DNA of 64,000 nt from positions 186,001-250,000 of the forward strand of contig NZ_PVTL01000004.1 in NCBI RefSeq assembly GCF_003003265.1, given 5' to 3'. A program made the position numbers and the translations under genes. Source of the DNA: Glaciihabitans tibetensis (GTDB taxonomy: Bacteria > Actinomycetota > Actinomycetes > Actinomycetales > Microbacteriaceae). Positions 16,332-26,070 of the stretch are shown piece by piece; position 1 is the stretch's first letter; each line of letters starts with the position of its first letter. Below the pieces are notes generated by a model. That model was not told the DNA's origin. It ran no database searches and was given only the letters and a program-made list of their open reading frames with translations.

Positions 16332-17846
16332 GTGACCGATTTCATCGTTGCGATCGACCAGGGCACGACCAGCACCCGGGCGATCATCTTCGACCACTCC
16401 GGCTCTATCGTTTCGGTAGGCCAGAAGGAACACGAACAGATCTTCCCCCGCGCTGGATGGGTCGAACACGACCCAGCGGAGATCTGGAACAACACCCGCG
16501 AGGTCATCGGCCAGGCGCTGTCCCGCGCTGACATCACCCGCCACGACATCGTCGCTGTGGGAATCACCAACCAGCGCGAGACGGCAGTCGTCTGGGACAA
16601 AACGACGGGGGTTCCCGTCTACAACGCGATCGTCTGGCAGGACACCCGCACGCAGGGCATCGTCGATGCACTCGCAGCCGACGGCGGAACAGAACGGTTC
16701 AAGGCGCGGGTCGGACTGCCGCTGGCGACTTACTTCTCGGGCACCAAAATCATGTGGATCCTCGAGAACGTCGAGGGTGCCCGCGAAAAGGCCGAGGCCG
16801 GTGATCTGCTGTTCGGCACCACGGACAGCTGGGTTGTCTGGAACCTCACCGGGGGCATCGACGGCGGCGTGCACGTCACCGATGTGACCAACGCCTCCCG
16901 GACGCTCTTTATGGACCTGAAGACGCTGCAGTGGGACGACGAGATCCTGGGTATTTTTGGGGTACCGCGCTCGATGATGCCGGAGATCAAGAGCTCGTCC
17001 GAGGTCTACGGCGAAGTGGAATCCTCGAGCCTGCTGCGCGAGGTGCCGGTAGCCGGGATCCTCGGTGACCAGCAGGCGGCGACATTCGGCCAGGCGGCGT
17101 TCGATACCGGCGAGTCGAAGAACACCTACGGCACGGGTAACTTCCTCATCTTCAACACCGGCGAGGAGATCATCCACTCGAAAAACGGGCTCCTCACGAC
17201 GCTCGGCTACAAGCTGGGCGACGCCCCGGCCCACTACGCGCTCGAGGGATCGATTGCGGTGACCGGCTCGCTGGTGCAGTGGCTGCGAGACAACATCGGC
17301 CTTATTCAGAGCGCCCCGGAGATCGAGACTCTCGCCAATACGGTCGACGACAACGGCGGCGTGTACTTCGTTCCCGCCTTTTCCGGTCTCTTCGCCCCGT
17401 ACTGGCGCGCGGATGCCCGCGGAGCACTGGTGGGATTGACTCGGTTTGCGAACAAGGGGCACATCGCCCGCGCTGCCCTGGAAGCGACCGCGTTCCAGAC
17501 CCGTGAGGTTCTCGACGCGGTCAATGCCGACTCTGGCGTTGACCTGACCGAACTCAAAGTCGACGGGGGCATGATCGCCAACAACACCCTGATGCAGTTC
17601 CAGGCCGACATTATCGGAGTCCCCGTCGTGCGTCCGGTTGTCGCCGAAACCACCGCGCTGGGAGCAGCCTACGCGGCCGGTCTCGCGGTCGGATTCTGGA
17701 GCGACCTCGACGACCTGCGTAAGAACTGGCAGGAAGACAGCCGCTGGGTGCCGCAGATGGAGACCGCAGAACGCGAGCGTCAGCTGCGCAACTGGAAGAA
17801 GGCCGTGACGAAGACCTTCGACTGGGTCGACGAAGACATCCTCTAG
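16332..17846 (+). CDS. glpK: Glycerol kinase
   Basis: A 504-residue FGGY-family kinase that makes sn-glycerol 3-phosphate from glycerol and ATP, trapping glycerol that enters through GlpF. Motifs seen are [38 protein letters not shown], the ATP-site [21 protein letters not shown] and the FGGY-type [21 protein letters not shown] 16332 follows AAAGGAG by 8 bases and gives the standard family length; upstream in-frame ATGs at 16254 and 16290 lack this spacing. A strong bidirectional hairpin lies 50 bases downstream. Together with dhaKLM it gives two C3 entry reactions. No glycerol-3-phosphate dehydrogenase gene lies in the window. Confidence 0.97.
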   Translation: MTDFIVAIDQGTTSTRAIIFDHSGSIVSVGQKEHEQIFPRAGWVEHDPAEIWNNTREVIGQALSRADITRHDIVAVGITNQRETAVVWDKTTGVPVYNAIVWQDTRTQGIVDALAADGGTERFKARVGLPLATYFSGTKIMWILENVEGAREKAEAGDLLFGTTDSWVVWNLTGGIDGGVHVTDVTNASRTLFMDLKTLQWDDEILGIFGVPRSMMPEIKSSSEVYGEVESSSLLREVPVAGILGDQQAATFGQAAFDTGESKNTYGTGNFLIFNTGEEIIHSKNGLLTTLGYKLGDAPAHYALEGSIAVTGSLVQWLRDNIGLIQSAPEIETLANTVDDNGGVYFVPAFSGLFAPYWRADARGALVGLTRFANKGHIARAALEATAFQTREVLDAVNADSGVDLTELKVDGGMIANNTLMQFQADIIGVPVVRPVVAETTALGAAYAAGLAVGFWSDLDDLRKNWQEDSRWVPQMETAERERQLRNWKKAVTKTFDWVDEDIL

Positions 17847-17896
17847 GAGTCCCGCGACACCTCGCTTTAGAGCAGACACCCCGCTACACAACAGCG

Positions 17897-17929
17897 AAAG
17901 CGCCGCCCGGTTCACCCGGGCGGCGCTTT
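17897..17929. terminator. Bidirectional intrinsic terminator between glpK and trpD
   Basis: A perfect 14-bp GC-rich stem pairs 17897-17910 with 17916-17929 around a 5-base loop. It is followed by TTTTGTTT on the plus strand and has AAA on the other side. It should stop glpK transcripts and also trpD transcripts coming from the right. Confidence 0.9.
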
Positions 17930-17985
17930 TGTTTGGCCCTGGGGCGACGAGTACCGCCGCGCCGGTCGTGGTCGTCGCTGTTCGC

Positions 17986-19044
17986 TCAGGCCGCGTTGGT
18001 GGCGGCAGCCCACTGGTCGAGCTTCACCAGCGCGGCCCCGGAGTCAATGGTGGCTTCGGCGATCACGAGCATCCGCGACATCCGCTCGACAAAGGGATCC
18101 CTGATGTGGCTGGGATGCTGCGCCAGATCGAACGCGACCAATCCAGCCGCCGCGTTGAGCAGAACAACATCGCGCACCGGGCCCGGGTCGCCCCCGAGCA
18201 CAGCGCGCGCGACACCGGCGTTGTAGTCCGGTCCCTTTCCCAGCAGTTGGTCGATCGACGAGCGTGCGATGCCCAGATCGAGCGGATCAAGGTCGTGCTC
18301 AGTCACCGAGCCACGCGAGACTTCCCAGACGTGGCTGTGGCCGGTGGTGGTGAGCTTGTCGATTCCGTCGTCACCGCGGTAGACCAGCGCTGCGGCGCCA
18401 CGCGTCTGGAACACCCCGACTATAAGAGGAACGCGGTCGAGGCTCGACACACCGACCGCGGAGGCCTCCGGCCGGGCCGGATTGCACAGCGGCCCCAGGA
18501 TGTTGAAGAGCGTCGAGATGCCCAGCTCCTTGCGGGTGGGTCCCGCGTGCCGGAAGCCGGGGTGAAAGATTGCGGCGTTGGCAAAGCTGATGTTCGTCTC
18601 CCGCAGCACCGCGGCTGCACGCTCGGGCGAGATCGAGATGTCTACTCCGAGTGCGGTGAGCACATCCGACGCGCCGGAGGCCGAGCTCGCGCCGCGATTG
18701 CCGTGCTTCAGCACCGGAACCCCGGAGGCCGCGCAGATGATGGACGCCACCGAGGAGATATTGAGAACCGCCCCGTACGGGTCTCCTCCGGTACCGACGA
18801 TGTCGAGCACCATCGGATCGACCGACAGAGGCAGGGCGTTGGCAAGAACGGCATCGCGGAATCCGACGATCTCGTCAACCGTTTCACCCTTTATCCGCAG
18901 CGCCACGAGCAGGCCGCCCAGCTGCGCGTCCGTCACCTCCCCGGCCATGACCTGCTGCATCGCCCAGGTCGCCTGGCTGATAGACAAATTAGAGCCTTCT
19001 ACAAGGATGCCGAGAAGCTGTGGCCAGGTTGAATCGGAGGACAT
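17986..19044 (-). CDS. trpD: Anthranilate phosphoribosyltransferase
   Basis: A 352-residue enzyme that joins anthranilate to PRPP in tryptophan synthesis. It shows the PRPP loop DIVGTGGD, the [22 protein letters not shown] region (split here at the 20-residue limit: [12 protein letters not shown] then [10 protein letters not shown]), [15 protein letters not shown] and [13 protein letters not shown]. It is not fused to TrpG. No other trp gene is near; in actinobacteria trpD commonly sits alone beside ctaE, as here. The ATG at 19044 has GGAGG-like sequence upstream (AATCGGAGGACATGG when read on the plus strand belongs to the opposite strand, so the true ribosome site is weak). It diverges from ctaE by 79 bases. 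Confidence 0.95.
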   Translation of the reverse strand: MSSDSTWPQLLGILVEGSNLSISQATWAMQQVMAGEVTDAQLGGLLVALRIKGETVDEIVGFRDAVLANALPLSVDPMVLDIVGTGGDPYGAVLNISSVASIICAASGVPVLKHGNRGASSASGASDVLTALGVDISISPERAAAVLRETNISFANAAIFHPGFRHAGPTRKELGISTLFNILGPLCNPARPEASAVGVSSLDRVPLIVGVFQTRGAAALVYRGDDGIDKLTTTGHSHVWEVSRGSVTEHDLDPLDLGIARSSIDQLLGKGPDYNAGVARAVLGGDPGPVRDVVLLNAAAGLVAFDLAQHPSHIRDPFVERMSRMLVIAEATIDSGAALVKLDQWAAATNAA

Positions 19045-19111
19045 GGTTCAAATCCTATCGATTCGGGGTCGACTGGCACCTCCAATGCGGATGCCAAGAG
19101 TCTTTGTGCTC

Positions 19112-19124
19112 CATAATGGGATAG
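19112..19124 (+). promoter_or_regulatory. Candidate -10 element giving a leaderless ctaE transcript
   Basis: CATAAT (19112-19117) is followed by 6 bases and then the GTG at 19124, the distance at which transcription should begin. There is no ribosome site before the GTG. No clear -35 is seen. Confidence 0.55.
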
Positions 19125-19753
19125 TGACGAGCACCTCTCTAGCCCGACCGGTCGGCGCCCCAATTGTAAATCGACCGAGCCCAGTTGCCGTTGGCACGAT
19201 TGTGTGGCTCGGCAGTGAAGTGATGTTCTTCGCGGGACTTTTCGCGATCTACTTCACGCTGCGATCGACGTCGCCCGAGCTGTGGGAGCTGCAGAGTTCG
19301 AAGCTCAACATCACGTTCTCTGCGATCAACACCGCGGTTCTGGTGACATCGTCGCTAACCTGCCAGTTCGGCGTCTTCGCCGCGGAACGACTCCAGGCCA
19401 AGCGCACGAGCTGGAAGCTGTCCGACTGGGGCATGGCCGAGTGGTTCTTCGTCACGTATGTCATGGGCGCGATCTTCGTCATCGGGCAGGTCTATGAATA
19501 CGCCCTGCTGGTCAGCGAGGGCGTCTCCCTCAGCTCCGACTCGTACGGATCTGCGTTCTACCTCACGACCGGATTCCACGGTCTGCACGTGACCGGTGGG
19601 CTCATCGCCTTCTTGCTCGTCATCGGACGCGCGTACGCGGCCAAGAACTTCGGCCACAAAGAAGCGACCAGTGCGATTGTCGTGTCGTACTACTGGCACT
19701 TCGTCGATGTGGTGTGGGTCGGCCTGTTCGCCGTCATCTACCTCCTGAAATAA
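19124..19753 (+). CDS. ctaE: Cytochrome c oxidase subunit III
   Basis: A 209-residue membrane subunit of the aa3 oxidase, in the short five-helix form usual in actinobacteria. Recognisable stretches are [60 protein letters not shown] and [20 protein letters not shown]. The FHGLHV and [10 protein letters not shown] motifs are diagnostic. I place the start at GTG 19124 because the conserved protein begins a few residues later and a -10 box is spaced for leaderless initiation there; a frame open back to 18578 overlaps trpD. It leads ctaE-qcrC-qcrA-qcrB, the standard actinobacterial order that couples the oxidase to the bc1 complex. Confidence 0.95.
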   Translation: MTSTSLARPVGAPIVNRPSPVAVGTIVWLGSEVMFFAGLFAIYFTLRSTSPELWELQSSKLNITFSAINTAVLVTSSLTCQFGVFAAERLQAKRTSWKLSDWGMAEWFFVTYVMGAIFVIGQVYEYALLVSEGVSLSSDSYGSAFYLTTGFHGLHVTGGLIAFLLVIGRAYAAKNFGHKEATSAIVVSYYWHFVDVVWVGLFAVIYLLK

Positions 19754-19775
19754 AGAAGCGGAATAGACAACCAGC

Positions 19776-20579
19776 ATGGCGAAGTCCACTAGCTCCACCC
19801 AGAAGCGCCGCTCCGGCCGCCGCTCCCCCCTGGCATCCATCGCACTCATCGTGGTGGGTCTGCTCAGCACAGGCGGCGCCTACGCGCTGTTCACCACCGC
19901 CGCCACCGCGGAAACCACGGTCGCGCACGAGCAGCTCACCGAAGAGGGTTCGAAGTTGTTCGCCGCGAACTGCGCCACCTGCCACGGCCTCGACCTCGCG
20001 GGAACAGAAGCTGGTCCGTCGCTGATCGGCGTCGGCGAAGCGTCCGTCGAGTTCCAGGTCGCCACCGGGCGCATGCCCATGGCGCAGTCCGGTCCGCAGG
20101 CTGAAGAAAAGCCCGTGCAGTTCACCGAAGAACAGATCGAGGCCCTGTACACGTACGTTGGCGCCCAGGCCCCCGGCCCCGGCATCCCTGACGAGGAATA
20201 CCTCGCTGCAGACGGCGACGCTGCCCTGGGTGCCGAGCTGTTCCGCATCAACTGCGCCATGTGCCATAACGTCGCCGGCGCCGGTGGAGCGCTCACCGAG
20301 GGAAAGTTCGCTCCGTCACTGACGGGTGTCTCGGCTCAGCACATCTATGAGGCGATGGTCACCGGCCCGCAGAACATGCCGGTGTTCAACGACGAGAACA
20401 TCTCGCCGGAAGACAAGGCAAACATCATCACGTACCTCACGTACCTCGATGAGAACCCCTCCCCGGGAGGCCTGTCGCTCGGTAACCTCGGACCCGTCTC
20501 AGAGGGACTGTTTATCTGGATCTTCGGACTGGGCGCGATCGTGGCAATCACGGTCTGGCTCACAGCGAAATCCAACTAG
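19776..20579 (+). CDS. qcrC: Diheme cytochrome c subunit of the bc complex
   Basis: A 267-residue subunit that carries electrons from the Rieske/cytochrome b core to the oxidase; in actinobacteria it replaces soluble cytochrome c. An N-terminal membrane segment (IALIVVGLLSTGGAYALF) anchors the external domain. Two heme c sites follow, CATCH near residue 66 and CAMCH near residue 162, each with a downstream Met-containing ligand region (GRMPM, NMPVF). A C-terminal membrane helix (LFIWIFGLGAIVAITVWL) ends the protein. It starts 22 bases after ctaE. Confidence 0.96.
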   Translation: MAKSTSSTQKRRSGRRSPLASIALIVVGLLSTGGAYALFTTAATAETTVAHEQLTEEGSKLFAANCATCHGLDLAGTEAGPSLIGVGEASVEFQVATGRMPMAQSGPQAEEKPVQFTEEQIEALYTYVGAQAPGPGIPDEEYLAADGDAALGAELFRINCAMCHNVAGAGGALTEGKFAPSLTGVSAQHIYEAMVTGPQNMPVFNDENISPEDKANIITYLTYLDENPSPGGLSLGNLGPVSEGLFIWIFGLGAIVAITVWLTAKSN

Positions 20580-20621
20580 CTCAGAATTAGCAGCGCTCCG
20601 GCGTTGGTTGAAGGGAAGACA

Positions 20622-21728
20622 ATGGCACAGCACGACGACGGTGTAGCCACTCCGGATGGCGTAACCGCCCCGGACGCGAATGACACCGCTGCCGGCTCCG
20701 CGATTGCGAAGGTGGAGGCCCGCGAGGTCTCCCCCGGGCTCGGAGTTACACGCCCAGACACGTTGGTGAACCCCGGTTTCCCGCCTCACCGCGCACGCCT
20801 GACCGACACGGACCCGAGGAAAGAGAAGCGAGCCGAGCGACAGGTTTCGATCCTGTTCTTCCTCTCGATCATCGGAAGCGTCCTTGCGGTCGCGGCCTAC
20901 ATCGCATTCCCCATCGAACCGGGCAACATGACCTCGGTGCGCATGAACACGCTCATGCTCGGCCTCGGGATCACGCTGGGCCTGCTTGGCATCGGCATCG
21001 GAGCCGTGCACTGGGCAAAAGCCCTCATGAGTGATGTCGAGATCGTCGAGAGCCGTCACGGCACTCGCGGCTCCGACGCCACGCGAGCCAAGGCTCTCGA
21101 GGTCTTCGCACTGGGAAACAAGGAATCCGGATTCGGCCGCCGCTCGCTCATCCGTAACAGCCTCATCGGCGCACTCGTTCTCACGCCGATCCCGGCCGTG
21201 GTGCTCTTCCGGGACCTGGCTCCCGCCGAAGACCCGGTGCCGCTGCTCAAGCACACCATGTGGGAAAAGGGCACCCGCCTCACTCGCGACCCGAGCGGCA
21301 CGCCGATCAGAGCATCGGACATCACCATCGGATCGGCGTTCCACGTCATCCCCGATGGCCTCAATGATTCTGAACACAAGCTCGAAGAAAAGGCGAAGGC
21401 CGCGGTTCTCGTAATGCGCCTCGACCCCGCCGACCTCGTTGAGCGTCCAGAGCGCGCAGAGTGGTCGTACGACGGCATCGTCGCTTACTCCAAGATCTGC
21501 ACCCACGTCGGCTGCCCGGTGGCATTGTACGAACAGCAGACGCACCATCTCCTCTGCCCCTGCCACCAGTCGCAGTTCGACGTTGCTAACCATGCCGAAG
21601 TGATCTTCGGCCCGGCCAAGCGCGCCCTTCCCCAGTTGCCCATTGCGGTGGACAGCGAGGGATACCTCATCGCCCAGAGCGATTTCCTAGAACCCGTCGG
21701 ACCCAGCTTTTGGGAGCGTGAGCTATGA
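20622..21728 (+). CDS. qcrA: Rieske iron-sulfur subunit of the bc complex
   Basis: A 368-residue protein with an acidic N-terminal region, three membrane helices in the actinobacterial manner (about residues 75-95, 108-130 and 185-205) and a C-terminal Rieske domain. The 2Fe-2S ligands are in CTHVGCP (Cys, His) and CPCHQSQF (Cys, His), about 18 residues apart. It passes electrons from quinol to the cytochrome c domains of QcrC. ATG 20622 has AAGGGAAG just upstream; an ATG 18 bases earlier is possible. Its stop overlaps the qcrB start by 4 bases. Confidence 0.96.
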   Translation: MAQHDDGVATPDGVTAPDANDTAAGSAIAKVEAREVSPGLGVTRPDTLVNPGFPPHRARLTDTDPRKEKRAERQVSILFFLSIIGSVLAVAAYIAFPIEPGNMTSVRMNTLMLGLGITLGLLGIGIGAVHWAKALMSDVEIVESRHGTRGSDATRAKALEVFALGNKESGFGRRSLIRNSLIGALVLTPIPAVVLFRDLAPAEDPVPLLKHTMWEKGTRLTRDPSGTPIRASDITIGSAFHVIPDGLNDSEHKLEEKAKAAVLVMRLDPADLVERPERAEWSYDGIVAYSKICTHVGCPVALYEQQTHHLLCPCHQSQFDVANHAEVIFGPAKRALPQLPIAVDSEGYLIAQSDFLEPVGPSFWEREL

Positions 21729-23380
21729 CATCCACCGACACACACGCCGGCACAACAACCGGCGCCACCGGCAATGCAGCCCCGTCCGCGGTAGTCCCCA
21801 CCAGGGGTGCCCGCTTCACCGGAGCAGCTGCCAACTACATCGACGAGCGCACCAGCATCTCCGGACTGGTGAAGGAAGTCGGTCGCAAGATCTTCCCCGA
21901 CCACTGGTCGTTCATGCTGGGCGAAGTAGCCCTGTATAGCTTCGTGGTCATCCTGCTGTCCGGAACCTTCCTGACGTTCTTCTTCGAAGCCTCCATGGTT
22001 CCGGTGGAGTACGACGGTTCGTACGTGCCCCTCAAGGGCATCGAAATGTCTGCGGCAATGGCCTCCTCGCTGGATATCTCGTTCGACATCCGCGGCGGCT
22101 TGCTGATGCGCCAGGTACACCACTGGGCCGCACTGCTGTTCGTCGCCTCGATCGGGCTGCACATGCTTCGCGTGTTCTTCACGGGTGCGTACCGCAAGCC
22201 GCGTGAGATCAACTGGCTCATCGGGTTCGTCCTGTTCATCCTCGCGATGGCTGAGGGGTTCACCGGTTACTCGCTTCCCGACGACCTGCTCTCCGGTAAC
22301 GGCCTGCGGATCATCGACGGAATGGTCAAGGGCATCCCCGTCGCCGGCACCTGGGTCTCCTACCTGCTGTTCGGTGGCGAGTTCCCCGGGACCGAGATCA
22401 TCTCGCGCCTGTACGTGCTGCACATTCTGATCCTGCCGGCAATCCTGGTTGCTGCTCTCGGAGTGCACCTGCTGCTGCTCATCATCAACAAGCACACGCA
22501 GTTCGCGGGCCCCGGCAAGACCAACGACAACGTGGTGGGCGCGCCCATCATGCCCGTCTTCGCGGCGAAGGCCGGCGGCTTCTTCTTCATCGTGTTCGGT
22601 GTGATCGTTTTGATCGCGGCGACCGTGACGATCAACCCGATCTGGAACTACGGCCCATACGACCCCTCCCCCGTTTCTGCTGGTACCCAGCCTGACTGGT
22701 ACATCGGCTTTGCTGATGGTGCTCTTCGACTGGTGCCGCCGGGGCTCGAGTTCGTGATCTTCGGCTTCACCGTCTCGATGAACATCCTGATCCCCTTGGT
22801 GGGCCTGGGACTCTTCATCGCAGTGGTCGCTTTCTACCCCTTCATCGAGGCGTGGATGACCGGAGACAAGCGCGAACACCACATCGCAGACCGTCCGCGC
22901 AACGCGCCCACGCGAACCGCCATCGGTGCCGCCGGTGTCACGTTCTACGCGGTCCTCTGGGCCGCGGCGAGCTCGGACCTGATCGCCACCCACTTCTATG
23001 TGTCGATCGAGAGCGTGATCCATACGCTTCAGGCTCTGCTGTTCATCGCGCCAGTCGTGGCATACCAGGTGACGAAGCGCGTCTGCCTGGCATTGCAGAA
23101 GAAGGACCGCGAGATCGCCCTGCACGGGTTCGAGAGTGGCCGCATCGTGCGGTTGCCTGGTGGCGAGTACATCGAGGTGCACGAGCAGCTCGACGACTAC
23201 GAGCGCTGGAAGCTGGTCAGCTACAACGAGTACAAGCCGCTGATGATTCGCCCGGATGCGAACGGCAAGATCAGTGTTCTGCAGCGGGTTCGTGGGGGTC
23301 TGTCGACCTGGTTCTTCGAGGACCGCATCTCACCCGTCACCAGCACCGACATCGAGCGTTCGCACGACTCGAGTCACTAG
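21725..23380 (+). CDS. qcrB: Cytochrome b subunit of the bc complex
   Basis: A 551-residue quinol-oxidising subunit that holds two hemes b. Heme ligands are expected in RQVHHWAALLFVASIGLHML and in RLYVLHILILPAILVAALGVH (second segment cited as YVLHILILPAIL and GVHLLLLI). PEWY is replaced by QPDWYIGFADG, the actinobacterial form of the Qo-site motif. An N-terminal extension of about 60 residues and a C-terminal hydrophilic tail of about 100 residues (from KKDREIALHGFESG) are typical of the actinobacterial subunit. Translation is coupled to qcrA through the 4-base overlap. A 17-bp hairpin lies 20 bases downstream. This protein is the target of inhibitors such as telacebec in mycobacteria. Confidence 0.95.
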   Translation: MTSTDTHAGTTTGATGNAAPSAVVPTRGARFTGAAANYIDERTSISGLVKEVGRKIFPDHWSFMLGEVALYSFVVILLSGTFLTFFFEASMVPVEYDGSYVPLKGIEMSAAMASSLDISFDIRGGLLMRQVHHWAALLFVASIGLHMLRVFFTGAYRKPREINWLIGFVLFILAMAEGFTGYSLPDDLLSGNGLRIIDGMVKGIPVAGTWVSYLLFGGEFPGTEIISRLYVLHILILPAILVAALGVHLLLLIINKHTQFAGPGKTNDNVVGAPIMPVFAAKAGGFFFIVFGVIVLIAATVTINPIWNYGPYDPSPVSAGTQPDWYIGFADGALRLVPPGLEFVIFGFTVSMNILIPLVGLGLFIAVVAFYPFIEAWMTGDKREHHIADRPRNAPTRTAIGAAGVTFYAVLWAAASSDLIATHFYVSIESVIHTLQALLFIAPVVAYQVTKRVCLALQKKDREIALHGFESGRIVRLPGGEYIEVHEQLDDYERWKLVSYNEYKPLMIRPDANGKISVLQRVRGGLSTWFFEDRISPVTSTDIERSHDSSH

Positions 23381-23400
23381 TCACCGATAGCCGGTTACAC

Positions 23401-23456
23401 CGAGGGCCCGGAGCCTGGCTCAGCTAGAAATTAGCTGGGCAGGCTCCGGGCCCTCG
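23401..23456. terminator. Long bidirectional hairpin between qcrB and the DsbA-like gene
   Basis: A perfect 17-bp stem pairs 23401-23417 with 23440-23456, and an inner 6-bp stem pairs CAGCTA (23421-23426) with TAGCTG (23432-23437). It lies between convergent genes. There is no T-run on either strand. Confidence 0.75.
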
Positions 23457-23495
23457 TGCGTTTGGCGGTGCTGCGGTCGTCGGCGGAAGGTGCGA

Positions 23496-24158
23496 TCAGT
23501 CGAAGATGGGGTCGACGGTGCGAGTGCGCTTGATCTCAAAAAATCCTTCATAGGAAGCGGCGGCGACGACGCCGTCCCACAGGGCGAGGGCCTGCTCTCC
23601 CTTGGGTGCCGGTGAGATCACGGGTCCGAAGAAGGCAACCCCGTTCACTGCGAGCACCGGCGTGCCCACATCCTGTCCAACACGGTTAATTCCCTCGAAG
23701 TGGCTCTTCCGCATTCCGGCGTCATGGGCATCGGTGAGCGAGGTCTGGGCGAGCTCAGCGGGCAAGCCCAACGCCTTCAGGGCCTCCGTGATGACCTGTA
23801 ATGGGTCCGTGGCACCTCCGGGGTGAATGCGTGCGCCCAGCTCGTCGTAGAGCGGCTTCACGAACTGCTGTCCGTGCAACTCTGCTACCGCAGCAACGAG
23901 GCGCGTGTAGCGCAACGCGCGGGGGAAGAATGCGCGGTACTCCTCGCTCACGTCGTTGTTCTCGTTCAAGACAGCGAGGCTCATCACGTTCCAGGTCACG
24001 TCGAGGGAGCGGAAGCGGGCCACCTCGTCAACCCAGCGGGACGTCATCCACGCCCACGGGCAGGACGGGTCAAACCAGAACTCAACCGTCGTCGGCGTAG
24101 CTTCGGTTTCGGTCACGGCGCTGCGGGCGGCGGGGGTCGGGTCAAGGATAGTAGTCAT
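23496..24158 (-). CDS. DsbA-family thioredoxin-fold oxidoreductase, Rv2466c-like
   Basis: A 220-residue protein with the thioredoxin opening VEFWFDPSCPWAWMTSRW, a helical insertion, the cis-Pro loop GTPVLAVNGVAFFGPVISP and a short C-terminal helix. It resembles the mycothiol-dependent reductase Rv2466c, which protects against oxidative stress. The active site here is CPWA (C33, A36): the N-terminal nucleophile is kept and the second cysteine, present as CPWC in Rv2466c as I recall it, is absent. A monothiol mechanism with mycothiol is therefore likely. There is no signal peptide, so it is cytoplasmic. The gene lies between qcrB and ctaD, but no functional tie to respiration is evident. Confidence 0.82.
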   Translation of the reverse strand: MTTILDPTPAARSAVTETEATPTTVEFWFDPSCPWAWMTSRWVDEVARFRSLDVTWNVMSLAVLNENNDVSEEYRAFFPRALRYTRLVAAVAELHGQQFVKPLYDELGARIHPGGATDPLQVITEALKALGLPAELAQTSLTDAHDAGMRKSHFEGINRVGQDVGTPVLAVNGVAFFGPVISPAPKGEQALALWDGVVAAASYEGFFEIKRTRTVDPIFD

Positions 24159-24284
24159 CCACCCAGCCTATGACTGGTCGACCGTGCAGCTGGTCGAAGC
24201 GGGGGCCAGGCGGCCGGGCGACGGCTGGCCGACATCGTTGGAGTGATCAGAGCACTCGCGACCACGGTCGATGGGGTAACGACA

Positions 24285-24314
24285 AATGGCGCCCAACCGA
24301 AGGTGAGCGCCATT
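24285..24314 (-). terminator. Hairpin terminator after ctaD
   Basis: AATGGCGC (24285-24292) pairs with GCGCCATT (24307-24314). On the minus strand the loop contains CTTCGG and the stem is followed by TTGTCGTT. It lies 17 bases past the ctaD stop. Confidence 0.7.
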
Positions 24315-24330
24315 GCGCGAGGAAGTGAAG

Positions 24331-26070
24331 CTACTTGACCTGCTCGTCAGCCTTGTCGTAGACGGGAGCGTCTGGGGCGTCCTTGAACGGTCCGATGCCG
24401 GAGGGCATCTCCGCCTCAGGGTGGTGCAGGTCAAACGCCGGCGACTCCGAGCGGATCCGCGGGATCGACGTGAAGTTGTGACGCGGCGGCGGGCACGAGG
24501 TCGCCCACTCGAGCGAGCGCCCGTAGCCCCACGGGTCGTTGACGGTGACCTTCGCGCCACGGCGAGCCGTGATGTACACGTTGTAGAGGAAGGGCAACAT
24601 CGACAGACCGAGGATCATGGCGCCCACGGTCGAGAGCTGGTTCATCCAGGTAACGCCGTCTCCGGGAAGGTATGTCGCGTAGCGGCGAGGCATGCCCTCC
24701 ACTCCAATCCAGTGCTGGATGAGGAACGTCATGTGGAACCCGATGAACAGCAACCAGAAATGGATCTTGCCCAGGTTCTCGTCGAGCATCTTGCCGGTCC
24801 ACTTCGGCCACCAGAAGTAGAACCCGGCGAACATTGCGAACACCACGGTGCCGAAGACTACGTAGTGGAAGTGCGCAACCACGAAGTAGGTGTCGGAGAC
24901 GTGGAAGTCGAGGGGCGGCGACGCCAGGATTACACCGGTGAGGCCACCGAAGGTGAAGGTGATGAGGAATCCGATCGCCCACATCATCGGGGTCTCGAAG
25001 GTCACCGACCCGCGCCACATGGTGCCGATCCAGTTGAAGATCTTCACACCGGTCGGAACCGCGATGAGCATTGTCATCAGCGAGAAGAACGGGAGCAGGA
25101 CGGACCCGGTGACGTACATGTGGTGCGCCCACACCGTGACCGACAGCGCCGCGATCGCGATCGTCGCGTAGACGAGAGTCTTGTAGCCGAAGATGGGCTT
25201 GCGGCTGAACACCGGGAAGATCTCAGAGACGATGCCGAAGAACGGCAGAGCAATGATGTAGACCTCGGGGTGCCCAAAGAACCAGAACAGGTGCTGCCAC
25301 AGGATGACGCCGCCGTTGGCCGCATCGTAGATGTGCGCGTCGAACATTCGGTCGGCGCCGAGAGCGAGGAACGCCGCGGCGAGAACCGGGAACGCCATGA
25401 TCACGAGGATCGAGGTGACCAGGATGTTCCAGGTGAAGATCGGCATGCGGAACATCGTCATGCCGGGGGCGCGCATCGTGATGATGGTCGTGATGAAGTT
25501 GACCGCACCGAGGATGGTGCCGAAGCCGCTCAGCGCGAGACCGAACACCCATAAATCGCCGCCGAGTCCTGGCGTGAACGTTGTACTCGACAGCGGAGCG
25601 TAGGCAGTCCAGCCGAATGATGCTGCACCCTGCGGTGTGAGGAACCCGGCGACGGCGATGAGCGAGCCGAAGCTGTACAGCCAGTAGGCGAAAGCGTTGA
25701 GGCGGGGGAACGCAACGTCGGGTGCGCCGATCTGCAACGGCATCATCACGTTGGCGAATCCCGCGAACAGCGGTGTCGCAAACATGAGCAGCATGATCGT
25801 GCCGTGCATCGTGAACAGCTGGTTGTACTGCTCCTTGGTCTGGACGATCTCCAGGCCGGGTGCGAACAACTGGGCGCGGATGACCAGCGCCATCACTCCG
25901 CCGAGGCAGAAATAGATGAACGACGAGATCAGGTACATGTACCCGATCGTCTTGTGGTCGGTCGAGGTGACCCAGTTGACCAGAACGGAACCCTTGCGCC
26001 CGATGGACGGCGAGGACCCGTTGACGGTCTCGGACCCTCCGGCAACAGGGCGACTCAATGTGGTAGTCAT
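24331..26070 (-). CDS. ctaD: Cytochrome c oxidase subunit I
   Basis: A 579-residue catalytic subunit of the aa3 oxidase, which reduces oxygen to water and pumps protons. Twelve membrane helices are evident. Signature pieces are [33 protein letters not shown] (heme a His in MHGTIM), [18 protein letters not shown] (CuB His and the His-Tyr pair), AHHMYV, and the double-His segment [16 protein letters not shown]. The start at 26070 is chosen because it overlaps the ctaC stop by 4 bases; the frame extends to 26259 inside ctaC. A hairpin ends the ctaC-ctaD unit. No CtaF (subunit IV) gene follows, although it often does in relatives. Confidence 0.97.
   Translation of the reverse strand: MTTTLSRPVAGGSETVNGSSPSIGRKGSVLVNWVTSTDHKTIGYMYLISSFIYFCLGGVMALVIRAQLFAPGLEIVQTKEQYNQLFTMHGTIMLLMFATPLFAGFANVMMPLQIGAPDVAFPRLNAFAYWLYSFGSLIAVAGFLTPQGAASFGWTAYAPLSSTTFTPGLGGDLWVFGLALSGFGTILGAVNFITTIITMRAPGMTMFRMPIFTWNILVTSILVIMAFPVLAAAFLALGADRMFDAHIYDAANGGVILWQHLFWFFGHPEVYIIALPFFGIVSEIFPVFSRKPIFGYKTLVYATIAIAALSVTVWAHHMYVTGSVLLPFFSLMTMLIAVPTGVKIFNWIGTMWRGSVTFETPMMWAIGFLITFTFGGLTGVILASPPLDFHVSDTYFVVAHFHYVVFGTVVFAMFAGFYFWWPKWTGKMLDENLGKIHFWLLFIGFHMTFLIQHWIGVEGMPRRYATYLPGDGVTWMNQLSTVGAMILGLSMLPFLYNVYITARRGAKVTVNDPWGYGRSLEWATSCPPPRHNFTSIPRIRSESPAFDLHHPEAEMPSGIGPFKDAPDAPVYDKADEQVK

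Noticed and set aside
16248..17915. Long minus-strand frame opposite glpK
   Set aside because: Mirror of glpK codon bias with no family match; the frame even runs into the terminator.
21485..23182. Long minus-strand frame opposite qcrB and the end of qcrA
   Set aside because: Composition is His/Asp/Arg/Glu-rich without any domain; qcrB on the plus strand is unmistakable.
24168..24560. Possible ctaF after ctaD
   Set aside because: The translation is Arg/Ser/Thr-rich with no membrane helix and overlaps ctaD in another frame.
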